A DNA stretch of 20,035 nucleotides from an uncultured Pseudomonadota bacterium (GCA_903860085.1 CAIOPD010000123.1:1-20035), one strand, 5' to 3'; counted from the stretch's first letter, positions 6,891 through 15,427 are shown. Made by a program: numbers and translations. The notes: a model not told the origin generated them from the sequence alone.

Positions 6891-7994
6891 TTGGTTAATC
6901 TACTCAACTTCAATCAACCACAACTGGCACAATGGTTTGCCGAACGCGGCGAGAAGCCGTTCCGAGCAAAGCAGTTAATGCGCTGGATGCATCATTTTGG
7001 GGTGCATGATTTTGAGCAGATGACCGACATTGCAAAAGTATTACGCGAAAAATTAGCGTCAGAGGCGACAATTGCTTTACCTGCTGTACAGTCTGAGTTG
7101 GTTTCTAATGACGGTACTCGCAAATGGTTAATTGGAACGGATGCCGCCAATAGTATAGAAACCGTATTTATCCCAGAAGATGAACGGGGCACGCTGTGCA
7201 TTTCCTCGCAAGTAGGTTGCGCTTTGGAGTGCACATTTTGTTCTACGGGTCGTCAGGGTTTTAATCGCAACTTAAGTGTTTCAGAAATTATTGGACAGTT
7301 AGCAATTGCTAATCAATCCCTAAGACAAGAAAGTGGTTATGATCTATTGCCGATTTCTGACCGCATTATTAGTAATGTCGTAATGATGGGTATGGGCGAA
7401 CCGATGGCAAACTACGATAATGTAGTGACCGCCATGCAAATTATGTTAGATGATAGTGCTTACGGATTAAGTCGCCGTCGTGTGACATTATCAACATCAG
7501 GCTTAGTGCCAGCGATGGATAGATTAAAAGAGGATTGCCCTGTTGCACTGGCGGTTAGTTTACATGCGCCAAACGACGCGTTACGTGATGTGTTGGTGCC
7601 AATTAACAAGAAATATCCATTAAAAGAATTAATGGCTGCTTGTAATCGCTATTTAGAAAAAGCGCCTCGTGATTTTGTTACCTTTGAATATGTGATGCTT
7701 GATGGCGTTAATGATACTGCCGAGCATGCTTACGAGTTACTAGCGTTGGTGCAGAACGTCTCATGCAAGTTTAATTTGATTCCATTTAATCCATTTCCAA
7801 ACAGTGGTTATGACACGTCTAAAGTCAGTCACATTCGTGTATTCCGTGATATTTTAATGCAGGCTGGCTATGTGGTAACTGTCCGTAAAACCCGCGGTGA
7901 AGATATTGATGCTGCTTGCGGTCAACTAGCGGGTAAAGTGCTAGATAAAACGCAACGTGTAGCTAAGCGCATTCCCATTGAGTTGTTGCAATGA
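6891..7994 (+). CDS. rlmN: Dual-specificity 23S rRNA/tRNA adenine C2-methyltransferase RlmN
   Basis: RlmN is a radical-SAM enzyme that methylates C2 of A2503 in 23S rRNA and A37 in certain tRNAs. The 367-residue protein carries the radical-SAM cluster motif CALECTFC (Cys110, Cys114, Cys117), 'MMGMGEPMANYDNV' (about 165-178) and the substrate-methylating cysteine Cys343 in 'DIDAACGQLAGK'. The start is a TTG; the nearest Shine-Dalgarno-like AAGG is about 12 bases upstream, so initiation may be weak. Its TGA overlaps the ATG of the following 46-codon ORF (ATGA). The full set of catalytic residues is present. Confidence 0.97.
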   Translation: MVNLLNFNQPQLAQWFAERGEKPFRAKQLMRWMHHFGVHDFEQMTDIAKVLREKLASEATIALPAVQSELVSNDGTRKWLIGTDAANSIETVFIPEDERGTLCISSQVGCALECTFCSTGRQGFNRNLSVSEIIGQLAIANQSLRQESGYDLLPISDRIISNVVMMGMGEPMANYDNVVTAMQIMLDDSAYGLSRRRVTLSTSGLVPAMDRLKEDCPVALAVSLHAPNDALRDVLVPINKKYPLKELMAACNRYLEKAPRDFVTFEYVMLDGVNDTAEHAYELLALVQNVSCKFNLIPFNPFPNSGYDTSKVSHIRVFRDILMQAGYVVTVRKTRGEDIDAACGQLAGKVLDKTQRVAKRIPIELLQ

Positions 7995-8131
7995 AAGCTA
8001 GTGTAAGTTCATTGCGTAATAAAACCTTACAATTAGTGCCATTATCGGCTTATAGAGCTTATCAACTTGAAAGCATGCAGTTTAATAATGACGTGGTTGC
8101 GGCTAAAGTGACTTTGCAAAACGGAAAATAA
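7991..8131 (+). CDS. Hypothetical small protein, 46 residues, between rlmN and rodZ
   Basis: An ATG overlapping the rlmN stop (ATGA) opens 46 codons ending TAA, only 2 bases before the rodZ ATG. The packing leaves essentially no non-coding DNA, which argues that the ORF is translated. The product begins MKASVSSLRNKTLQLVPLSA and ends 'VVAAKVTLQNGK'. I see no signal peptide, membrane helix, TPR or known domain. In many related bacteria the type IV pilus gene pilW/pilF occupies this position, but this sequence does not look like a piece of a TPR lipoprotein. It may be a lineage-specific small protein or a spacer that keeps translation coupled into rodZ. I do not recognise a function. Confidence 0.6.
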   Translation: MKASVSSLRNKTLQLVPLSAYRAYQLESMQFNNDVVAAKVTLQNGK

Positions 8132-8133
8132 CA

Positions 8134-9048
8134 ATGGAAGATAAATTGGTAGTAAATGAGTTGATACAGCAAACGGAGCCCAGCACACTAGGTGGAAGAT
8201 TGGCTGTGGCCAGAGAAGCTAAACAACTTACGCATCAAGATGTTTCTAACACGCTACGTTTAAGTCTTAAGCAAGTTGTTGACTTGGAAAATAGTGACTT
8301 TGCCGCTTTGCCAGATCCCATGGTAACACGTGGTTTTATTCGCAATTACGCACGTCTTTTAGATTTGGATGCGGAACCGTTATTGGCAATCTACCGTGCC
8401 CAAGTGCCTGATAGGTTGCCTGACGCAATTCTCGTACAGTCATCTATGCACTTTGAGATGCCAACTAAAGGCAATCATTTATGGTTTAAGTACGTAATAG
8501 GTAGCGTTGTGCTGATGGTATTAGTGTTGTTATGGTTTGCTTACATGCCAAAGTCTCAAAAACCGGCAGTGGAAAAGTTAAATGCAACTGAACATTTAGT
8601 GGTAGAACAGCCGTTGCCAGAAATAGCTTTGCCTGCTGCAGAACGCTTAACTGGATCAAATGCGGAGGTCTTAAATTTGCCTAATGCAAATTTAGCGTCA
8701 GCTGATTCAAATTCAGCAACACCAGTAGCTGTTCTCGCAGAACCTAAATCAGTAGTTAAATTGGAGGTGCCGGCCAAAGTTGAAGCTAGAGGAAATGTGC
8801 CGAGCATCATGTCAAAAAAAGTGACTGTGGTGTGTACTGAGTCAAGCTGGATGCAGGCTAAAGATAAGTCAGGTAAGGTTGTTTTTGAGAAGAAGCTAGC
8901 TGCGGGAAGTACAGAAACTTTTGAGGGTGAGGCGCCATTATCAGTATGGATCGGTAATGCTAAAGCTACACGTTTAACGTTCTTAGATAAGCCAGTCGAT
9001 TTGACTGCCTCTACGCAAAATAATGTTGCCCGCCTAACTTTGGAATAA
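8134..9048 (+). CDS. rodZ: Cytoskeleton protein RodZ
   Basis: RodZ is a single-pass inner-membrane protein linking MreB filaments to the cell-wall elongation machinery. The 304-residue product has an N-terminal Cro/CI-type helix-turn-helix (about residues 19-80, 'GGRLAVAREAKQLTHQDVS'), one hydrophobic transmembrane segment (about 119-137, 'KYVIGSVVLMVLVLLWFAY'), a linker rich in Ala, Pro and Glu, and a C-terminal beta domain of the DUF4115 type (about 228-304, with 'ESSWMQAKDKSGKVVFEKKL'). It starts 2 bases after the small ORF, and its TAA directly abuts the ispG ATG. Family membership is clear from this architecture and from the neighbour ispG. Confidence 0.93.
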   Translation: MEDKLVVNELIQQTEPSTLGGRLAVAREAKQLTHQDVSNTLRLSLKQVVDLENSDFAALPDPMVTRGFIRNYARLLDLDAEPLLAIYRAQVPDRLPDAILVQSSMHFEMPTKGNHLWFKYVIGSVVLMVLVLLWFAYMPKSQKPAVEKLNATEHLVVEQPLPEIALPAAERLTGSNAEVLNLPNANLASADSNSATPVAVLAEPKSVVKLEVPAKVEARGNVPSIMSKKVTVVCTESSWMQAKDKSGKVVFEKKLAAGSTETFEGEAPLSVWIGNAKATRLTFLDKPVDLTASTQNNVARLTLE

Positions 9049-10383
9049 ATGTTGAACATCGCTTCTGAGAGTAGTCCTTTAATGCACTTAAATCACCCCC
9101 GTAGGACATTGCAGGTGATGATTGGTCATGTTCCAGTGGGTGGAGGAGTGGGCGGTACGCTCTGTGCGCCAGTGGTAGTGCAAAGCATGACCAATACTGA
9201 TACAGCTGATGCGCAAGCCACAATCAAACAAGTGTATGCGTTATGGCAAGCGGGTAGCGAAGTGGTCCGCATTACTGTCAATTCTCCTGAGGCTGCGGCT
9301 CAGGTAGCCAATGTGCGGCGCGGCTTAGATGCTTTGGGTTGCAATGTACCCTTGGTTGGAGACTTTCATTACAACGGCCATAAACTATTAGCGCAATATC
9401 CTGATTGCGCACAGGCACTAGCTAAGTACCGTATTAATCCAGGCAATGTCGGTAAAGGCACTAAGCGGGATGAGCAGTTTGCTGCGATGATAGAAGCTGC
9501 GATTCATTACCAAAAATCTGTGCGTATTGGAGTTAATTGGGGCAGTCTTGATCAAGCCAAAATGGCGCAAATGATGGATGATAACGCTAAGCTGGCAGAG
9601 CCTTTGTCATCAGCTGCGCTCATGCGTGAAGCCTTAATTCAATCGGCACTGGAAAGTGCTGAACAAGCAGTCGCTTTAGGTCTAGCACCCAATCAAATTA
9701 TTATTTCCTGCAAAGTCAGCAATGTGCAGGACTTAGTTAAGGTGTATAGCGATTTAGCGCAACGTAGCCAATACCCCTTGCATTTGGGTCTAACCGAAGC
9801 CGGTATGGGATCTAAAGGTATTGTCGCCTCCACCGCAGCGCTCGCTTTACTGCTACAACAGGGTATAGGCAATACCATACGTGTCTCACTGACCCCTGAG
9901 CCTAATGAATCACGCACGAAAGAAGTGATTGTGGCACAAGAAATTTTACAAACGATGGGCATCCGTTCTTTTACTCCATTGGTGACGGCTTGCCCTGGAT
10001 GCGGTCGCACGACCTCAACCTATTTTCAAGAGTTGGCAATGCAAATCCAAACTTATTTGCGCAATCAAATGCCGCTATGGCGCGAAAATTACGCTGGAGT
10101 GGAAAATATGAATGTGGCTGTGATGGGTTGTGTCGTAAATGGTCCTGGCGAATCTAAGCTTGCGAATATTGGTATTAGCTTGCCAGGTACCGGAGAAACC
10201 CCAGTCGCACCAGTATTCGTTGATGGTGAAAAAACGGTAACACTTAAAGGTGATCATATTGCCCAAGAATTCCAAGCAATTGTCGAAGACTACGTCCAGA
10301 CACACTATGCGCTAGGAGGTAAGCTACATCAGGCCGCCTCTAGCCCAATCAACAAAACTATTCCAATCAAAGTAATCGCATAA
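9049..10383 (+). CDS. ispG: 4-hydroxy-3-methylbut-2-en-1-yl diphosphate synthase IspG
   Basis: IspG carries out the penultimate step of the MEP isoprenoid pathway, reducing the cyclic MEcPP to HMBPP with a [4Fe-4S] cluster. The 444-residue protein shows the barrel start 'PVVVQSMTNTDTADAQAT' (about 41-58), the cluster cysteines Cys315 and Cys318 in 'TACPGCGRTT' and Cys361 in 'GCVVNGPGE', and the catalytic Glu368. It lacks the large extra domain of plant and chlamydial forms but is somewhat long even for a proteobacterial form. The ATG immediately follows the rodZ stop; Met12 is an alternative start. The stop overlaps the hisS ATG by one base (TAATG), implying coupling. Confidence 0.97.
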   Translation: MLNIASESSPLMHLNHPRRTLQVMIGHVPVGGGVGGTLCAPVVVQSMTNTDTADAQATIKQVYALWQAGSEVVRITVNSPEAAAQVANVRRGLDALGCNVPLVGDFHYNGHKLLAQYPDCAQALAKYRINPGNVGKGTKRDEQFAAMIEAAIHYQKSVRIGVNWGSLDQAKMAQMMDDNAKLAEPLSSAALMREALIQSALESAEQAVALGLAPNQIIISCKVSNVQDLVKVYSDLAQRSQYPLHLGLTEAGMGSKGIVASTAALALLLQQGIGNTIRVSLTPEPNESRTKEVIVAQEILQTMGIRSFTPLVTACPGCGRTTSTYFQELAMQIQTYLRNQMPLWRENYAGVENMNVAVMGCVVNGPGESKLANIGISLPGTGETPVAPVFVDGEKTVTLKGDHIAQEFQAIVEDYVQTHYALGGKLHQAASSPINKTIPIKVIA

Positions 10384-11717
10384 TGTCTGACCAAGAAAAA
10401 CAAACTCAAATAGTCCAAAATACAAAAAAATCTGAAGCTAAAGTCCTGAAGCCGGCTAAATTTCAAAGCATCAAAGGTTTTTACGATATTTTGCCTGATC
10501 ATACAGCATTGTGGTTTAGGCTTGAAGATACAGCCCGTCGGGTGCTATCCCAATACGGATATAAAAATATACGTATGCCCTTGGTAGAGCCTACTGATTT
10601 ATTTGTGCGGTCTGTAGGTGAACATACAGATATCGTCGAGAAAGAAATGTACGCATGGGAAGATCATTTAAATGGTGATCATTTGGCCTTACGTCCAGAA
10701 GGCACTGCCGGTTGTGTGCGGGCAGTAGTCGAGCATAACTTAACTTATAACGGCCCAGTAAGGCTTTGGTATAGTGGCGCTATGTTTAGGCACGAGAATG
10801 TGCAAAAGGGTCGTCAGCGCCAGTTCCATCAAGTTGGTGTAGAGGCTTTTGGTTTTGATAGTCCGCAGGTAGATGCGGAACAAATTGTATTGTTGGCTAG
10901 GTTGTGGCGTGAGTTAGGAATCGTCGATGTAGCGTTGCAAATTAACAGCATAGGCGATGCGCATGAACGCACTGCCTATCGAAGCTCGTTGATTCAATAT
11001 TTTGAACAGCATTTAGATGTATTAGATGAAGATGCTAAACGTCGTTTGTATACAAATCCCTTACGTATTTTAGATAGTAAAAATCCACGCATGCAAGCCT
11101 TGTGCGAAGCTGCCCCCAAGCTCATTGATAGTTTAGGTGAAGCAAGCCGCGCACATTTTGATGGATTATGTGCATTATTAGATGCATCTGGTGTGGCTTA
11201 TTTGATTAATGCGCGATTGGTGCGGGGTTTGGATTATTACAATCGTACGGTGTTTGAATGGGTGACCACTAAATTGGGCGCACAGGGCACGATTGCCGGT
11301 GGTGGACGCTATGATGCTTTGGTTGAGCGTTTAGGTGGGAACGCAACGCCTGCATGTGGTTTTGGTGTCGGTTTGGAACGAGTATTCTTGTTGATGCAAG
11401 AATATGGCGTTAGCGCCTCCGATGCTCCGCAGGTTTATTTGGTTAATGTGGGTGATTTAGCGGAACAACAAGCATTTAAGATTGCCGAACTATTACGTAA
11501 TGCCGAAATTGAAGTGGTATTGCACGCTGGTGGCGGTAGTTTTAAATCACAAATGAAAAAAGCTGATAGAAGCCAAGCCCAATTCGCCTTGATATTGGGC
11601 GATGATGAAGTGGCTCAGCAACAGGTGATTTTAAAGCCTATGCAGGCTAGCGGCGAGCAATTACTATGTAGTATTGATGAGGCGATTAAGCACTTGGTTA
11701 CGCACCGTAGCCAGTAA
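10383..11717 (+). CDS. hisS: Histidyl-tRNA synthetase
   Basis: HisRS charges tRNA-His in the cytoplasm. The 444-residue class II synthetase has 'LRPEGT' (103-108), motif 2 'FRHENVQKGRQRQFHQ' (135-150), the histidine-specific loop 'LVRGLDYY' (279-286) and motif 3 'GFGVGLERV' (326-334), followed by the anticodon-binding domain. The N-terminus carries about 25 extra residues (Lys/Gln-rich, 'QKQT...KKSEAK'-like) before 'FQSIKGFYDILP', where most HisRS proteins start only a few residues earlier. No other ATG lies in between, and the one-base overlap with the ispG stop supports the longer start. Catalytic motifs are intact. Confidence 0.97.
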   Translation: MSDQEKQTQIVQNTKKSEAKVLKPAKFQSIKGFYDILPDHTALWFRLEDTARRVLSQYGYKNIRMPLVEPTDLFVRSVGEHTDIVEKEMYAWEDHLNGDHLALRPEGTAGCVRAVVEHNLTYNGPVRLWYSGAMFRHENVQKGRQRQFHQVGVEAFGFDSPQVDAEQIVLLARLWRELGIVDVALQINSIGDAHERTAYRSSLIQYFEQHLDVLDEDAKRRLYTNPLRILDSKNPRMQALCEAAPKLIDSLGEASRAHFDGLCALLDASGVAYLINARLVRGLDYYNRTVFEWVTTKLGAQGTIAGGGRYDALVERLGGNATPACGFGVGLERVFLLMQEYGVSASDAPQVYLVNVGDLAEQQAFKIAELLRNAEIEVVLHAGGGSFKSQMKKADRSQAQFALILGDDEVAQQQVILKPMQASGEQLLCSIDEAIKHLVTHRSQ

Positions 11718-11741
11718 ACCATCTATATAACTGAGTAGACC

Positions 11742-12653
11742 ATGACCGTTAAATCAAGTGTTGATAATATAAGTAGTGGCTGTCCATTGCTCCAGCTTGA
11801 GCATGTTAGCGTAGCGTCCAAAAAGTCGCCTAGTCATTATCTAGTAAATGATGTTAGCTTTTGTATAGAAGCTGGTAAAACAACCTGTGTCGTAGGTGAG
11901 TCCGGTAGTGGAAAAAGTTTAACCGCATTGTCAGTGATGGGGTTGTTGTCAAAGCAGTTGCAATTAAGTAGCGGAAAAGTGCTATTTAATGATGCGAAGT
12001 TAGGTGTACGTAATCTTGCGCATCTTGATGCGGAAAGTCTGCGCAAAATTCGTGGTGCCAAAATTGCCATGATTTTTCAGGAGCCGATGACATCGCTAAA
12101 TCCAGTGCTCACAATAGGTTATCAAATTGGTGAAAGTCTTACGACACATTTGGGATTAAAGGGTGCTGCCCTCAAAATTAGAATAGCCAGTTTATTAGAA
12201 ATGGTCGGTATTCCAGTTGATCGTGCCAATAGTTATCCTGATGAGCTTTCCGGTGGGCAGAGGCAACGCGTCATGATTGCAATGAGTATTGCTTGCGAGC
12301 CTCAATTGCTCATCGCTGATGAACCTACCACCGCGCTTGATGTAACCGTGCAAGCCCAAATACTTAAACTGCTTGATTCACTTAAAAATCGCATGAATAT
12401 GGGTATGTTATTTATTACTCATGATTTTGGTGTAGTGGCTGACATTGCTGACAATGTAGTAGTGATGTTTAGAGGAAAAATTGTTGAGTCTGGCACTAAG
12501 TCGGACGTATTAAATCATCCTCAGCATCCTTACACAAAAGCTTTGTTGGCGTGTGTGCCAGATGTCGATGGTATAAAACCCTTGCAACCGATTGACTATC
12601 GTTGGTTGGACGAGTTGTCTCCTGAAGCGATGCTAGAGGAAGAGCAGTTATGA
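11742..12653 (+). CDS. Oligopeptide/dipeptide-type ABC transporter ATP-binding protein (DppD/OppD-like)
   Basis: A 303-residue ABC ATPase of the peptide/nickel importer class. Walker A is GESGSGKS (52-59), the Q-loop region is 'IFQEPMTSLNP' (111-121), the signature is LSGGQRQR (169-176), Walker B is 'LLIADE' (189-194) and the switch histidine is His227 in 'ITHDFG'. The C-terminal 'PYTKALLACVPDVDG' is the oligopeptide-transporter extension found in DppD/OppD and in the fused YejF ATPase. It overlaps the next ATPase gene by ATGA, so the two likely form a heterodimeric motor. No permease or substrate-binding gene is visible, so the substrate (peptide, nickel or microcin-C-like) cannot be assigned. 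Its place between hisS and yfgM is unusual. Confidence 0.9.
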   Translation: MTVKSSVDNISSGCPLLQLEHVSVASKKSPSHYLVNDVSFCIEAGKTTCVVGESGSGKSLTALSVMGLLSKQLQLSSGKVLFNDAKLGVRNLAHLDAESLRKIRGAKIAMIFQEPMTSLNPVLTIGYQIGESLTTHLGLKGAALKIRIASLLEMVGIPVDRANSYPDELSGGQRQRVMIAMSIACEPQLLIADEPTTALDVTVQAQILKLLDSLKNRMNMGMLFITHDFGVVADIADNVVVMFRGKIVESGTKSDVLNHPQHPYTKALLACVPDVDGIKPLQPIDYRWLDELSPEAMLEEEQL

Positions 12654-13447
12654 CTGATAACGTTTTAGTCGCGAACAATTTAGTAAAAACCTATACTCAG
12701 AGAAGCGGTAAATTTGGTTTTGGTACAACCTTGGTCAAAGCGCTAGATGATGTCAGTATCAGTTTGCGCCGCGGAAGTACCTTAGCTGTAGTTGGGGAAT
12801 CTGGCAGTGGTAAATCCACCTTGGCACGTTGTCTGTTACAATTGCAACCCTTGGATAGTGGAGAAGTGCTGTTTTCGGGACAAGATTTGTCCAAAATGAG
12901 CGGTAAAGAACTCCGAGTGGCACGTAAAGATCTACAAATGGTGTTTCAAGATCCATTTGCTTCGCTAAATCCACGCATGCGTGTGGGTGAAATTGTAGGT
13001 GAAGGGTTGCTAATTCACGCAATAGGCAATCAAGCGACTCAACAACAGCAAGTGATAACTATGCTAAAGCGTGTTGGACTTACTGAAGCAGATATGCAAA
13101 AGTATCCGCATGAATTTTCTGGGGGGCAAAGACAGCGTATTGGTATAGCGCGGGCTTTAGTGTTGCAACCAAAAGTAGTGGTATGTGATGAACCTGTATC
13201 AGCACTAGATGTATCAATACAGGCGCAAATATTGCTGTTATTAAAAGAATTGCAGCAGGAAATGAATTTGAGCTACGTGTTTATTAGCCATGATTTGCGA
13301 GTTGTACGCCATATTGCAAGCGATATCGTGGTGATGAACGCAGGTAAAGTAGTAGAGCAGGGCTCGGTTGTAGATATTTACAGGCAACCACAACATGAGT
13401 ACACACGCAATTTATTGGCGTCCATTCCTGGTAAAAAAGCGGCTTAG
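12650..13447 (+). CDS. Oligopeptide/dipeptide-type ABC transporter ATP-binding protein (DppF/OppF-like)
   Basis: The second ABC ATPase, 265 residues, is translationally coupled to the first by an ATGA overlap. Walker A is GESGSGKS (49-56), the Q-loop is 'MVFQDPFASLNPRM' (97-110), the signature is FSGGQRQR (156-163), Walker B is 'VVVCDE' (176-181) and the switch histidine is His214 in 'ISHDLR'. The ending 'QHEYTRNLLASIPG' is typical of DppF/OppF or the second half of YejF. Together the pair corresponds to one fused YejF-like ATPase divided into two genes. All catalytic motifs are present, so the ATPase should be functional, but its membrane partners must be encoded elsewhere. Confidence 0.9.
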   Translation: MTDNVLVANNLVKTYTQRSGKFGFGTTLVKALDDVSISLRRGSTLAVVGESGSGKSTLARCLLQLQPLDSGEVLFSGQDLSKMSGKELRVARKDLQMVFQDPFASLNPRMRVGEIVGEGLLIHAIGNQATQQQQVITMLKRVGLTEADMQKYPHEFSGGQRQRIGIARALVLQPKVVVCDEPVSALDVSIQAQILLLLKELQQEMNLSYVFISHDLRVVRHIASDIVVMNAGKVVEQGSVVDIYRQPQHEYTRNLLASIPGKKAA

Positions 13448-13514
13448 TTTATGCGTTTAAAAGCCTTAAAAAATATAAAAATTAACTTACGATAAGTGGA
13501 GTTTAGGAAAAGAA

Positions 13515-14138
13515 ATGGCATACGATCTAGAAGAGCAAGAACAGTTAGATGAATTTAAAGCGTGGTGGAAACTCTACGGAAAATTGCTTATTAACGCTGC
13601 CTTGGCCGCACTATTGGCTTATGCAGTATTTCAAGGCTGGACCTATTACAAAAGTAATCAAGCCGTTGCTGCATCAACCCAGTATCAAGAGTTGTTAGTG
13701 ACTGATGAAAAAGACTTAAAAGCAATTCAGGGTAAATCTGCCGCATTGATGGAAAAGTATAGTGCAACCCCGTACGCTGGGCGTGCAGCTCTATTTGCAG
13801 CTAAAGCTAACTATCAAGCAGGTGATGCAAAAAGTGCAAAAGAACAGCTAACTTGGACAGTGAGTCACGCGCAGGAAACTTCGGTGGCGGCTTTAGCTAG
13901 CTTGCAATTAGCTAATATATTAGCAGAGGAAAAAGATACTGACGGCGCACTTAAATTGCTGGCGGCTAAACATGATGCTGGTTTTGATGGTTTATTTGCT
14001 GATTTAAAAGGCGACATTTTGGTTGGTATGGGGAAAGCGACTGAGGCTAAGCTAGCTTATCAAGAAGCTTTGGCTAAGTTAGATCCTCAAGGTAAATACC
14101 GCGCACTTACAAAACAAAAGTTAGAGTCGCTAGGTTAA
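13515..14138 (+). CDS. yfgM: YfgM/ancillary SecYEG translocon subunit family protein
   Basis: YfgM-family proteins are inner-membrane, periplasm-facing TPR-like proteins that associate with the Sec translocon and periplasmic chaperones. The 207-residue product begins 'MAYDLEEQEQLDEFKAWW', the characteristic cytoplasmic N-terminus, then has one transmembrane helix (about 23-45, 'KLLINAALAALLAYAVFQGW'). An alanine-rich helical repeat region follows with TPR-like helices ('PYAGRAALFAAKANYQAGDA', 'AALASLQLANILAEEKD'). A good ribosome binding site AGGA (13505-13508) precedes the ATG. The preceding 67-base gap is AT-rich and could hold a weak promoter, but I see no convincing boxes. The position just before bamB is conserved in related bacteria. 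Confidence 0.9.
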   Translation: MAYDLEEQEQLDEFKAWWKLYGKLLINAALAALLAYAVFQGWTYYKSNQAVAASTQYQELLVTDEKDLKAIQGKSAALMEKYSATPYAGRAALFAAKANYQAGDAKSAKEQLTWTVSHAQETSVAALASLQLANILAEEKDTDGALKLLAAKHDAGFDGLFADLKGDILVGMGKATEAKLAYQEALAKLDPQGKYRALTKQKLESLG

Positions 14139-14187
14139 GTCATCATTGCTTAAACAAGAAGTCGCTAGTTACTATTTGCAATTAACC

Positions 14188-14219
14188 ATTGGTGCTGACA
14201 TTGAGTTGGTAGCACCAAA
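14188..14219 (+). repeat. 8-bp inverted repeat (hairpin) in the yfgM-bamB gap
   Basis: TTGGTGCT (14189-14196) and AGCACCAA (14211-14218) are perfect inverted arms with a 14-base loop. They lie in the 101-base gap just upstream of the bamB ribosome binding site (CTGGAG, 14225-14230). There is no T-tract after the right arm, so it does not look like an intrinsic terminator; a leader hairpin, mRNA-stability element or protein site is possible. Confidence 0.5.
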
Positions 14220-14239
14220 TCTGGCTGGAGTATAGTTTT

Positions 14240-15427
14240 TTGTCCATAAAGTCTATCAAAAAGTATTTTAATCCAATTTTACTTTCGAGTTTATTGCTCT
14301 TAAACGCTTGTAGCAGTATTACCGATCTTAAAACCGATATTTCTGATCGTATTTTTGGTCATGAGGCTTCAGATCCACCAGAGGCCTTGACGGAAATTAA
14401 AGCCACCTCTAGTGCTAATGTCGTATGGCAAGCCAAAGTAGGCGATGCGGGTGGTTATGCATTCACCCCTGTAGTTGAAGCAGGTTATGCGTATGTAGCA
14501 GCTGCTAATGGTGACGTTGTTAAGTTTGATGCCGTTACTGGTAAACAATTATGGCGCGTGAATGCTGGTGAAAATCTTTCTAGTGGGGTGGGTGTCGGCG
14601 GCAGCTTAGTAATGGTATGTACGCAGCGCGGCGTGGTTTATGCTTTTGATCTAGCTGGTAAAATGCAATGGAAATCTAAGCTAAGTAGCGAAGCTCTAAG
14701 TCCACCTAAGTATTTTGATGGCTTGGTCATCGTACGTACTGGCGATAGCCGTATTTTTGGTATTAATGCTAGTGACGGTAGCCGTAAGTGGGTATATGAC
14801 AGAACAAGTCCAGCGCTCACATTGAGAAGTTCTGCAGGTTTGGTGGTTGATGGGGGAGTGGTTTATGCGGGATTTGCCGGTGGTAAGCTGGTAGCAGTTC
14901 GCGCCGACAATGGCAAAGGATTATGGGAAGCTTCAGTGGCACAACCTAAAGGGGTTACTGAGATTGAACGTATTGCTGACATTACAAGCCTGCCAGTCGT
15001 GGACGGTCCATTGGTGTACTCAGTAGCGTATCAAGGTCGGGTGGCTGCAGTGGATAGAAATTCAGGCCGTGTGGTTTGGAACCGAGATATTTCAAGTCTA
15101 ACTGGGTTAGATGCTGAAGATGCGCGTATTTTCGTATCTCACGCGATTGGTTCTGTATATGCCTTGGATTATGCAACAGGCAAAACTTATTGGCGCCAAG
15201 CAGCACTTAAAAATCGTCAACTCTCGACGCCAGTGCCGATGGGCAGTTTAGTTGCAGTTGGCGACGTGGAAGGTTATGTGCATTTTTTAAATCGTGAAGA
15301 CGGCGCAATTGCGGCTAGAGTCAAAACGAATAGTAGTCAAATTATGCCAAAAATGACGCTGATTAACAGCAACACCTTGCTAGCACAAGCTCGCGATGGT
15401 GGCGTTTACGCGATTCAAGTCAAATAA
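14240..15427 (+). CDS. bamB: Outer membrane protein assembly factor BamB (lipoprotein)
   Basis: BamB is a lipoprotein of the BAM complex that inserts beta-barrel proteins into the outer membrane. The 395-residue product starts with a short lipoprotein signal and lipobox LLNAC, making Cys24 the lipidated residue. The rest is a PQQ-type beta-propeller with repeated blades such as 'VVKFDAVTGKQLWRVNAGEN', 'VYAFDLAGKMQWKSKL', 'VAAVDRNSGRVVWNRDI' and 'VYALDYATGKTYWRQA'. I take the TTG at 14240 as start because it is 9 bases after the ribosome binding site CTGGAG and places the signal peptide correctly. Its order between yfgM and der is conserved in many proteobacteria. Confidence 0.94.
   Translation: MSIKSIKKYFNPILLSSLLLLNACSSITDLKTDISDRIFGHEASDPPEALTEIKATSSANVVWQAKVGDAGGYAFTPVVEAGYAYVAAANGDVVKFDAVTGKQLWRVNAGENLSSGVGVGGSLVMVCTQRGVVYAFDLAGKMQWKSKLSSEALSPPKYFDGLVIVRTGDSRIFGINASDGSRKWVYDRTSPALTLRSSAGLVVDGGVVYAGFAGGKLVAVRADNGKGLWEASVAQPKGVTEIERIADITSLPVVDGPLVYSVAYQGRVAAVDRNSGRVVWNRDISSLTGLDAEDARIFVSHAIGSVYALDYATGKTYWRQAALKNRQLSTPVPMGSLVAVGDVEGYVHFLNREDGAIAARVKTNSSQIMPKMTLINSNTLLAQARDGGVYAIQVK

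Noticed and set aside
8556..9059. 167-codon open frame on the minus strand across rodZ
   Set aside because: It lies wholly opposite the rodZ coding frame, has no ribosome binding site or recognisable domain, and rodZ explains the region.
13448..13514. Possible internal promoter before yfgM (TATAAA-like box)
   Set aside because: The gap is AT-rich and no -35 at suitable spacing could be found; not strong enough to list as a feature.
14146..14235. A 29-codon TTG-started ORF in the yfgM-bamB gap
   Set aside because: Weak start, no ribosome binding site, crosses the hairpin, and no recognisable product; likely chance in a short gap.
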